From Bacteroidales bacterium (GTDB lineage: Bacteria > Bacteroidota > Bacteroidia > Bacteroidales > UBA7960), in contig SLOR01000408.1 of the NCBI GenBank assembly GCA_007132395.1, positions 1 to 7,627 of the forward strand: a DNA stretch of 7,627 nt, in the 5' to 3' direction. How positions within the stretch are numbered: position 1 is the stretch's first letter; every line of letters starts with the position of its first letter. Below the pieces are notes generated by a model that made no database searches, was not told the origin of the DNA, and worked only from the letters and a program-made list of their open reading frames with translations. A program made the translations under genes and the position numbers. Below, piece by piece: positions 1-6,359 of the stretch.

Positions 1-206
1 AAAGATGGAATAAAACGGCTAAATAAGAAGATAAGGCAAGGTTTCTTTTGAACAGAATGAAATCATAGTGGCCGAAGTAGCAAAGTCATTGATTTATAGT
101 ACTTTTTACTTTAGCGAAAAAGATTTAAATTCGGATCGAAAACCCATCTTGATTTTGCTGTATTGTATTCAATTTGCTGTTTCAACACCCTAAAAACCAA
201 AAGCAT
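1..206. other. AT-rich leader upstream of the sensor gene
   Basis: No credible gene is visible here. The stretch is AT-rich and presumably holds the promoter of the rightward sensor gene. The nearest match to the Bacteroidota -7 element (TAnnTTTG) is TCAATTTG at 169-176, with a TTG at 149-151, but it has one mismatch and the spacing is shorter than usual. I therefore do not call a promoter. There is no strong Shine-Dalgarno sequence; the start at 207 is preceded by an A-rich run (192-205). Confidence 0.4.
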
Positions 207-2699
207 ATGATCTCTTTCCGCAAATTAAAACTTAAGCAAAGATTCCTCGTATCTCTCATTTTTGTAATCACCCTTCTGTTTGCAGGTTTTGGAAGCACTG
301 TTTATATCAACCGTGCGCAAACCACTACCGAAACCATTGATACAGTTATGCTGGGCAATTTGCTGGATTTGCGCACCATAGTAGATGTAATCCATGAGAA
401 AAATATGCAGCAGCAGGCAGAGCAGCAGGAAAGAATGCGTGAGATTCGCTCGCAGATTTCATGGGTCGATCCCGATTTCCCTGTCTATGATCTGAGGGAA
501 GCTCGTTACGAAGAGCTCACGCATGGATTCAGTGCTTCCGATTTGACGTATCTCCGCGAAAAACTCCCTCTCAAAGAATACTATAATACGGGCTTCCCTT
601 TTATTGTAAACTATGACGGGGCGCTGCTGGTGCACCCTGAGCGCAATATGGAAAATGTTGCTGATGAGCCTTTCTTCAGTCAAATGCGAAAGGGAGCCTT
701 TGATAAAATAACCTACGATGACCCCAGTACGGGGCAAACCTTATGGTTGTACTACATGGATGTGCCTGAACAAGAACTTTTCATTGCAGGCTTAATTAAG
801 GAGCACGATGTGTTTACTGCTCCCATACTGCGTGTAATGGCTCTGGCAGGCATCTCTTTCGTGTTTGCCTATATCATTTTTATCCTGCTGGTCAATGCCC
901 TGGCCAATTCAGTTACCCGGCCGGTAAAACGCATCAGCCGGGTGCTGGAAAGTATTGCCCGCGGCGAACTTAACCAGGAGGTGAAGATGAAAAACAAAGA
1001 TGAGATAGGACAAATGGGGCTATCGGTTAATGGTATAATAAAAGCCTTACAGAAGACCTCCCAGTTTGCACAGGAAATTGGTAAAGGGAATTATCAGCAT
1101 GAATTTACCCCTCTGAGTGAAAAGGATGAACTGGGTAAAGCCTTGCTGGAAATGCGCCAGAGCCTTATTACAGCCCGTGAAACAGAATTGGTGCGCAAGG
1201 CTGACGATGACAAGCGCAACTGGGCCACCGAAGGGCTGGCAAAGTTTGGCGACATCCTGCGGCAGGAGAATGATGAAATGGATAAGCTTACCTACAATAT
1301 CATCAGTAAGCTTGTGGAATACCTGGACGCCAACCAGGGTGGGATATTCCTGCTCAACGACGAAAATGAAAAGGATGTATTCCTGGAATTGGTAGCATGC
1401 TATGCCTACGAACGCAAGAAATTCCTTGAGAAGCGTTTCGACCCGGAAGAAGGCCTGGTGGGGGCTTGCTTCCAGGAAAAGGCAACCATGCTGCTGGTCG
1501 ACTTTCCCGACGATTATATCAATATTACCAGTGGCCTTGGGGGTGCTGTTCCCCGGAGCCTGGTGCTTATTCCCCTGAAGGTAAATGAAGAATGTTTCGG
1601 TGTGCTGGAAATTGCCACACTGGAGAAATTTGAGAAACATCATGTGGATTTCCTGGAGAGAATAGCCGAAAGCATTGCTGCTACCATTGGAGCGGTAAAA
1701 ACCAATATCCGTACTTCGCGCCTGCTGAAGCAGTCGCAGCTGCAGCAGGAGGAGATGAGAGCCCATGAGGAGGAGATGCGCCAGAACATGGAAGAGCTCA
1801 ATGCCACCCAGGAAGAAATGGGCCGAAAGTCCCTTGAGATGGAAGGAATTATGAATGCCCTCAATATCTCTAATTATATTATCATTTATGATTTGGATGG
1901 GAATATTCTCAGTATCAACGATGCCTATCTTAAGTTGTTGGGCCTGAGCGAGAAAGATGTTGTAGGAAAGCATCATTCAGAAAATATTGATATGAACGGA
2001 ACCAAGGGTGAGGAATACGAAAAATTCTGGGACGACCTGCGCCAGGGTATCATTCGCATTAAAGAATCCAAAGTCAACATCAACAACAATACCTACTGGA
2101 TGAAAGAAACCTATGGCCCCATCCTTGACAGTGATGGGCATCCAGTGAAAATCTTCAAGGTAGCCCACGATATTTCCAACTTTAAAAAGTTGGAAGAGGA
2201 GTTAAGAGACAAGGAAGAAAAGATCCGCTATAACCTGGAGGAAATAGAGGAGTCGAGAACCCGGGTGGTGCGTCAGGGAGCCGAGATGGAAGGCTATCTT
2301 GAGGCCATCAACAATGCCCTGCCCTGTATTGAGTATAACCTGGACGGGAAAATTATCCGCATCAATGATGCTTATATGGAATACGCGCTACAGTTTGGCG
2401 AAATTACCAAAAACGATATACTGGGGAGATACCATACCGATTTTGTGATCCCACCTGAGTATGCCTATTCTGAAAGGTACAAGGAGTTTTGGGCTGATTT
2501 GCTGGCAGGCAATACCCGCCGTATGGAATCAGAAAAAAACATCAACAGCCGTCAGGTGTTTACCCGCGAAATTTATACCCCTGTGAAAGACGAAAGGGGG
2601 CGGGTATTTAAAATTATCCGTTTCAACTTTGATATTACCGAGGAGAAAAAAGCTGCCCGCGAACTGGAGCAGCTGCGGGCAGAACGGAAGAATAAGTAA
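207..2699 (+). CDS. Membrane sensor protein: Cache-like, HAMP, GAF, PAS, PAS, with no output domain
   Basis: This 830-residue inner-membrane signalling protein has, in order: a basic N-terminus and transmembrane helix (about residues 12-33); a periplasmic Cache-like sensor domain (about 34-205) with the typical GFPFIVNYDG...LLVHPE stretch; a second transmembrane helix (about 206-233); HAMP (about 234-285, with P239 and DEIG at 265-268) and a second HAMP-like unit (about 286-325, DELG at 307-310); a GAF domain (about 355-500); a coiled coil (505-545); and two related PAS domains (about 545-660 and 693-812). It stops a few residues after the last PAS, so the histidine kinase, GGDEF or methyl-accepting module expected after such sensors is absent. 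The start is the ATG at 207, just before the basic/hydrophobic segment; a TTG at 174 would add eleven non-conserved residues. It converges on the sulfur operon with a 29-base gap. The ligand is unknown, and a functional tie to the operon is unproven. Confidence 0.9.
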   Translation: MISFRKLKLKQRFLVSLIFVITLLFAGFGSTVYINRAQTTTETIDTVMLGNLLDLRTIVDVIHEKNMQQQAEQQERMREIRSQISWVDPDFPVYDLREARYEELTHGFSASDLTYLREKLPLKEYYNTGFPFIVNYDGALLVHPERNMENVADEPFFSQMRKGAFDKITYDDPSTGQTLWLYYMDVPEQELFIAGLIKEHDVFTAPILRVMALAGISFVFAYIIFILLVNALANSVTRPVKRISRVLESIARGELNQEVKMKNKDEIGQMGLSVNGIIKALQKTSQFAQEIGKGNYQHEFTPLSEKDELGKALLEMRQSLITARETELVRKADDDKRNWATEGLAKFGDILRQENDEMDKLTYNIISKLVEYLDANQGGIFLLNDENEKDVFLELVACYAYERKKFLEKRFDPEEGLVGACFQEKATMLLVDFPDDYINITSGLGGAVPRSLVLIPLKVNEECFGVLEIATLEKFEKHHVDFLERIAESIAATIGAVKTNIRTSRLLKQSQLQQEEMRAHEEEMRQNMEELNATQEEMGRKSLEMEGIMNALNISNYIIIYDLDGNILSINDAYLKLLGLSEKDVVGKHHSENIDMNGTKGEEYEKFWDDLRQGIIRIKESKVNINNNTYWMKETYGPILDSDGHPVKIFKVAHDISNFKKLEEELRDKEEKIRYNLEEIEESRTRVVRQGAEMEGYLEAINNALPCIEYNLDGKIIRINDAYMEYALQFGEITKNDILGRYHTDFVIPPEYAYSERYKEFWADLLAGNTRRMESEKNINSRQVFTREIYTPVKDERGRVFKIIRFNFDITEEKKAARELEQLRAERKNK
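2645..2682 (-). terminator. Probable intrinsic terminator of the leftward operon, inside the sensor gene
   Basis: Read on the minus strand there is a perfect 8-bp GC-rich stem (CTGCCCGC, 2682-2675, pairing with GCGGGCAG, 2660-2653). It has a 14-base loop and is followed, after one C, by six T residues (2651-2646). This is the classic layout of a Rho-independent terminator. It lies 46 bases past the stop of the last rhodanese gene and is encoded within the last codons of the convergent sensor gene. On the plus strand there is no T-run after it, so it should act only on leftward transcripts. Confidence 0.6.
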
Positions 2700-2711
2700 T
2701 CCGCTGGATTA
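2697..2711. repeat. Short perfect inverted repeat at the sensor stop codon
   Basis: TAATCC (2697-2702) and GGATTA (2706-2711) pair perfectly around a 3-base loop, and the first three bases are the stop codon of the sensor gene. The stem is short, has only two G-C pairs and lacks a T-run, so it is at best a weak end-of-transcript structure for the sensor mRNA. It lies within the 29-base gap between two convergent genes. Confidence 0.3.
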
Positions 2712-2728
2712 GTTGTGCTAGCGTTTGT

Positions 2729-3340
2729 TTAGCAGCCTCCCTGGGCTCCGAGTGTTTGCTGGCTTACCTCCGGGATGATGCCAGTAGGTTTTGCCGGCTC
2801 AGTGCTTTTGGCTGCACCTCCCATGTACCTCCGGTAATCGAAACGAGCCTTCTCATCTTTAAAAGCTGCATAGGCGGGTTGAAAAACTTCAACCGCAACA
2901 TCAACAGCCATTTCATAATTCCCTGCCATAACTTTTACAGGAACATCCAGGCCGCCCGACAGCAGCAGGTAGCGGGCCGAGTGGGCCGTGGCTTCCTGGT
3001 CTGCATACAGCACCAGGGTTTTGCCTCCGCTTCTTCTGAGGGTTCTCAGATGGCTTCTTTCCAGCAATTCATTCATGGGGATGTTGACAGAATTGGGCAA
3101 ATGTCCTTTTTCAAAAACTTCTTCCTTTCGCAGGTCCACAAACAGGTAATCGTTACCGCCGGAAGAAAGAATGGAGTAAAGCCGGTGATAGTTGAGCAGG
3201 TAATCCTCCTGCATCATCGAAACCACAGCGGAATTGGACCTGCCATAGTTATTGGTGGTAAATAGATTGATTATCACAACAATCGCCACAAAGGCGAAGG
3301 ATAGTATGCTGATATGATTCAGGGTGCTTATTTTTTTCAT
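2729..3340 (-). CDS. Membrane-anchored rhodanese-like protein, no catalytic Cys, C-terminal GGC
   Basis: This 203-residue protein has an N-terminal signal anchor (basic MKK, then a hydrophobic helix at about residues 9-27), which should place the rest in the periplasm. Residues about 50-150 form a rhodanese fold: VDLR at 68-71, the EKGHLPNSVNIP segment at 77-88, and the active-loop region at 112-118. The loop reads YADQEAT where a working rhodanese has YCxxGxR, so the catalytic cysteine is replaced by Ala113. A linker rich in Ala, Pro and Lys (about 173-190) leads to the last residues GAQGGC. Cys203 is the only cysteine in the protein. The start is the ATG at 3340, 22 bases after the upstream stop; an in-frame ATG at 3400 would overlap the upstream gene and put twenty charged residues ahead of the anchor. 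It is the last gene of the operon. A role as a sulfur-carrying or docking partner of the YeeE/YedE proteins is inferred; thiosulfate sulfurtransferase activity by the usual mechanism is not expected. Confidence 0.9.
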   Translation of the reverse strand: MKKISTLNHISILSFAFVAIVVIINLFTTNNYGRSNSAVVSMMQEDYLLNYHRLYSILSSGGNDYLFVDLRKEEVFEKGHLPNSVNIPMNELLERSHLRTLRRSGGKTLVLYADQEATAHSARYLLLSGGLDVPVKVMAGNYEMAVDVAVEVFQPAYAAFKDEKARFDYRRYMGGAAKSTEPAKPTGIIPEVSQQTLGAQGGC

Positions 3341-3362
3341 GATTAATGTGCTTTTGGTTTGA

Positions 3363-4586
3363 TTAACAACCACCCCTTCCGCCGGGTGTTTCCAGTTCAA
3401 TGATGGTTCTTACGGGTATGGGTGCCGCGGCTTCTGTTTTAATGGCCTCGCCCTCCAGGAACATCTGACGTGCTTTGGTCAGGAAGCGTACCCTGAAACC
3501 TTCAGTCAGATCGTTTTTATCTTCAGGTTTGTCGTTGCCGTTAAACAGGGTGTCAAACATTCCGTTGAGACCGCCCCTGAGAACATACACGTTTTCGAAA
3601 CCAGCCCTGGACGCCGTGAGCCAGGCTTTTTCCGCTTCACTTTCTCCAAATCCGTAAAAAACCTTTTTGCCGTTGTTGTCGCGGAAAAAATCGCGGTAGC
3701 GTCTTCCCAGCAACTCATCGGCTGTGATATGAACGGCACCGGGCAGGGAGAAGTGCGCGTAGTCATCGGCTTGTCGCACATCAATAAGTGTGAAGTTCCG
3801 GTCCTCGTTAAGGATTTTGTAAACAGCTTCTTCTGTGTCCACATATCTTTTTTCATCCTGTACCATGGCCAGTAATTGCTGAGGAGAAAGTTCCCTGGCA
3901 TTGCTTTTTCGTTGTTCGGGCAGAAAAAGAAAAGCCACGATGGCTATAATGAGCAATGAGCCCTGTAAAATGTAGGAGGGGCGTTGCTGAATGATTTCTG
4001 CAGGGGTATCGTTTACATTGTCTTCGATTTTCTGCGTAACAGCAAATGCCACTACTGCCATCATTACCAGCAGGAATGCAAACCACGAGCGGGGCATACC
4101 CAGCGTTTCATATATAAAGGGGTGGCCCAGGAAGTTGCCTGTATAGAGCGGCTCCCATGCATTATAGAAATGACCGAAGACAAACATGCCCAGCATGGCT
4201 CCCAGCAGGAAGAGCATAGCATCAATTTTTCCTACCGTAGCTGCCACGATACTGGTGCCGGGGCAGTAGCCGCCGAGTATAAACCCGAACCCCATAATTA
4301 CACCACCCACTATGGCCGACCACAGATAGGTGGGGTTGATGTAAACCAGGCTCATGTCGATCCAGCCCATGAAGCTCAGGAAGAGCAGACCCACCATAGC
4401 AGTAACACCCGCGGTGAAAAATACGCGCAGTACCACGAAGTCGTAGCCGTAAAATACGCCGGCCAGCTTACGTGAAGAAGAAAAGCCTGCCTGCTCAAGC
4501 ACCCAGCCAAAGCCTATGCCCAGCAGCAGTGCGAAAAACAGATTGAGTTGCGGGTTTACAATACCCTCGGGGATAAATGGAGCCAT
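3363..4586 (-). CDS. YeeE/YedE half-transporter fused to a rhodanese-like domain, C-terminal GGC
   Basis: This 407-residue inner-membrane protein starts with a YeeE/YedE (sulf_transp) half. It carries the family signatures GWVLEQAGF (27-35), RKLAGVFYGYDF (39-50) and GGYCPGT (105-111), so Cys108 is the channel-type cysteine. About six hydrophobic helices are visible (13-33, 51-71, 88-107, 112-139, 166-184, 205-222). Charge distribution suggests an outside N-terminus and, after the sixth helix, a periplasmic C-terminal half. A rhodanese fold follows (about 250-348; DVR at 269-271, active loop YGFGESE at 311-317). Gly312 sits where the catalytic cysteine should be. A further 55-residue tail ends in PGGRGGC. 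The protein has only two cysteines, C108 and C407. Known relatives of the membrane part (TsuA) import thiosulfate through conserved cysteines. It probably pairs with the half-size YeeE/YedE protein encoded 66 bases upstream. The substrate could be thiosulfate or another sulfane-sulfur compound. Confidence 0.9.
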   Translation of the reverse strand: MAPFIPEGIVNPQLNLFFALLLGIGFGWVLEQAGFSSSRKLAGVFYGYDFVVLRVFFTAGVTAMVGLLFLSFMGWIDMSLVYINPTYLWSAIVGGVIMGFGFILGGYCPGTSIVAATVGKIDAMLFLLGAMLGMFVFGHFYNAWEPLYTGNFLGHPFIYETLGMPRSWFAFLLVMMAVVAFAVTQKIEDNVNDTPAEIIQQRPSYILQGSLLIIAIVAFLFLPEQRKSNARELSPQQLLAMVQDEKRYVDTEEAVYKILNEDRNFTLIDVRQADDYAHFSLPGAVHITADELLGRRYRDFFRDNNGKKVFYGFGESEAEKAWLTASRAGFENVYVLRGGLNGMFDTLFNGNDKPEDKNDLTEGFRVRFLTKARQMFLEGEAIKTEAAAPIPVRTIIELETPGGRGGC

Positions 4587-4652
4587 ATTACTTTGCTTTT
4601 TTTGTCATTGGATATAGAACTTTCTTTTGGACTTTTGTTGCTTTCCTGAGGC

Positions 4653-5171
4653 TTAAATCCATAATTTCCGGAAAAAATATGCTATCATGTAGCCGGTGCC
4701 GAATATCACCATCATGGTGAGGATACCTCCTGTGGAGAGTACGGCCATGCCACTGAGGGCTGCACCACTGGTACAACCGCGGCCAAACTGTGCCCCCAGT
4801 CCGAAAAGCAGTCCCCCTGCCACGGCGAAAAGTGCCCGTGTAAGGTTGCTGATGCCGGGTCCTTTTTCCATTTTGAAACCCAGGCGGTAGGATGAGGCAC
4901 CGCTGATAAATCCGCCCACGATTACTCCCAAGGCAAGATATACCAGCCATGTGCGCATGGGGCTTCCTTCACTCTGGAAATAGGGTTCGTAAAAGGGAGA
5001 TTGTCCGGCATATTCAGGTACTATACTGCCCACGGTAGTGATTACTAAATCCTTGGCAGCACCGCTGGCGCCCAGCCCGCGGCCGGTAATAACAAAAGAG
5101 GCCAGCAGCACAAGGCCCAGCAAAAAGCCCGCCAGGTAAGGGTTCATGAAAGGTTTGGGTTGTGTTTCCAT
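4653..5171 (-). CDS. Half-size YeeE/YedE family membrane protein
   Basis: This 172-residue integral membrane protein has four hydrophobic segments (about residues 11-31, 75-95, 111-130, 144-167). It corresponds to the first half of full-length YeeE/YedE proteins: GRGLGASGAAKD (30-41) and the pore motif FGRGCTSGAALSG (129-141) match the GGCTSG element of the family. Cys133 in that motif is its only cysteine. Full-length thiosulfate importers such as TsuA are about twice this length and carry both halves. Here the CTSG half and the CPGT half are on adjacent genes, so a heterodimeric pore is the natural reading. The start is the ATG at 5171; an upstream in-frame start at 5234 would run into the end of the preceding gene and add a charged, non-conserved stretch. 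It lies 52 bases after the lipoprotein gene and 66 bases before the fusion gene. Confidence 0.88.
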   Translation of the reverse strand: METQPKPFMNPYLAGFLLGLVLLASFVITGRGLGASGAAKDLVITTVGSIVPEYAGQSPFYEPYFQSEGSPMRTWLVYLALGVIVGGFISGASSYRLGFKMEKGPGISNLTRALFAVAGGLLFGLGAQFGRGCTSGAALSGMAVLSTGGILTMMVIFGTGYMIAYFFRKLWI

Positions 5172-5223
5172 ATGTTTTATAGTATTGTACGTTCTTGTTT
5201 TCGGGTGTTTATCTGCAGGTCTG

Positions 5224-6309
5224 TCAGCATCCACCCTGCACGGTAGTTACCTCTACCTTTTCCGCGGGCTCGTTGCGCGAATCAGACATGTCCAGAAGGC
5301 CGTCGCGCACCAGCGGGTAATTTCTTACATGAATGGCGGAGAAAGATCTGGAGGCCGGTTGTGTTTCAGCCATAATTTGGTGGGTGAAGGCATTTACACC
5401 ATAGTCCAGGCTGCGAAATTCGTAACCCAGCAGGGCCAGGTAGGCGTTTACGTAAACCGTGTGATGGCCTGAGTAGCAATATACCACCAGGGGTTGATCT
5501 GTTGGAAGCGTAAAGATATCCGCTCCACTGTGAAATGCTTTTTTGGGGTCGTACTGTATGGCACCGGGTAGGTGGCCCTGGTTGTATAAGGCCTCGGGCC
5601 AGTAATTTACCAGGTAGTAATCTTCCTTCCCTTCCAGGATATCCATAAAATCAATTACTGTGGAATGGTAGTCCAGTTCCAGTGCTATTTGTGCGCGTTC
5701 TCTCAGTATTTCATAGCCTGTGTTTTTCCCTGTGGAGAGATTAGGAAGCGGCCCGGGTTCGTTTTTGGGGTGGGGGGTAGTTTCCAGGCGACCCACCAAA
5801 TCGTCAGAGATATTGGCATACCAATGGCGCCTGGCAATATCATCGTGCCATGCACTCATCCCAAATCGCATATTGAAAACATTATCGTAGCCAAGGAAGC
5901 GCAATATGCCTGCCACATAGCCTGACAGGTGGGCATCGTTACATACGATGGTAATTTTCTGAAAGCTATTGGGTTCAATGCGGTTTTCAAAATAATCAAG
6001 GATATTCTCAGGTTGTATGTTGACAGCATGTGCTATATGCCCGCGGTTGAAATCTCTTGGTGAGCGTACATCCACCACGTGGTAGTTGGAGCCATTGAGG
6101 TTGGCATGCACCTCGTCCGCATTAATCAGAAAGGGTATTTCGGCCGAGTTGATGATATCGCCGTTTTCCTCAAGGTAGCTGAGTAAAATCCGGGCCTCAT
6201 TTTCGTTGGCCGGCTGGCTTTGCTTTTCTTCTGTGCCTGTACATGATACAAGTAAGAGTATGATGATTGCCAACGGAATCCGTTGCAGGTGCGCTTTTTT
6301 GAATGTCAT
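5224..6309 (-). CDS. Tandem-rhodanese lipoprotein with C-terminal GGC
   Basis: This 361-residue envelope lipoprotein has a basic start, a hydrophobic helix (11-22) and a lipobox LVSC, so Cys23 should be lipidated by signal peptidase II processing. The residue after it is Thr, which does not force inner-membrane retention. Rhodanese domain 1 spans about 62-165, with DVR at 80-82, GHIAHAVNIQP and the loop VCNDAHLSG (Cys123). Domain 2 spans about 212-312, with GHLPGAIQYDP and a canonical-looking loop YCYSGHHT (Cys278), but its DxR motif is altered to LVNYW (233-237). A C-terminal extension ends in TTVQGGC (Cys361). Four cysteines in total can each be assigned a role: lipid anchor, two rhodanese loops, tail. 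This is the only protein of the operon with cysteines in rhodanese loops, so it is the best candidate for the enzyme that takes sulfane sulfur from a donor. The true donor (thiosulfate, polysulfide) is not readable from sequence. Confidence 0.9.
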   Translation of the reverse strand: MTFKKAHLQRIPLAIIILLLVSCTGTEEKQSQPANENEARILLSYLEENGDIINSAEIPFLINADEVHANLNGSNYHVVDVRSPRDFNRGHIAHAVNIQPENILDYFENRIEPNSFQKITIVCNDAHLSGYVAGILRFLGYDNVFNMRFGMSAWHDDIARRHWYANISDDLVGRLETTPHPKNEPGPLPNLSTGKNTGYEILRERAQIALELDYHSTVIDFMDILEGKEDYYLVNYWPEALYNQGHLPGAIQYDPKKAFHSGADIFTLPTDQPLVVYCYSGHHTVYVNAYLALLGYEFRSLDYGVNAFTHQIMAETQPASRSFSAIHVRNYPLVRDGLLDMSDSRNEPAEKVEVTTVQGGC

Positions 6310-6359
6310 AATTTATGTATAGATTTTGTTAATTTTAGTTCCCTTTTCCTTCTGCAAAG

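Noticed and set aside
174..206. TTG at 174 as the sensor start
   Set aside because: It adds eleven residues of no known pattern ahead of a normal basic/hydrophobic N-terminus beginning at the ATG at 207.
1047..1976. A 309-codon open frame on the minus strand inside the sensor gene
   Set aside because: The plus-strand protein here has recognisable GAF and PAS motifs and coiled-coil heptads; the antisense frame has no domain logic and is a by-product of codon bias.
2716..2734. TGCTA/TAGCA inverted repeat between the convergent genes as a terminator for the sensor
   Set aside because: Only a 5-bp AT-rich stem with a 9-base loop and no T-run; too weak to call.
194..3360. The 12-base word AAACCAAAAGCA shortly before the starts of both the sensor gene (194-205) and the single rhodanese gene (3360-3349, minus strand)
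   Set aside because: A few shared 12-base words are expected by chance in a window this size counting both strands, and A-rich leaders are common before starts in this phylum; distance to the ATG differs.
2756..4475. Plus-strand open frames of about 160-170 codons opposite the rhodanese and YeeE/YedE-rhodanese genes
   Set aside because: They oppose well-supported genes, have no recognisable motif and no start context; treated as shadows.
4588..4950. A 120-codon minus-strand frame overlapping the YeeE/YedE half gene
   Set aside because: It is read in another frame of the same strand across clearly conserved transmembrane and CTSG-motif codons and has a non-protein-like Arg/His/Gly-rich composition.
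5221..5226. Possibility that the TGA after the GGC end of the lipoprotein gene encodes selenocysteine
   Set aside because: Readthrough would add only four residues (QTCR) before TAA, no selenocysteine-insertion hairpin is evident, and the other two GGC proteins end with TAA.
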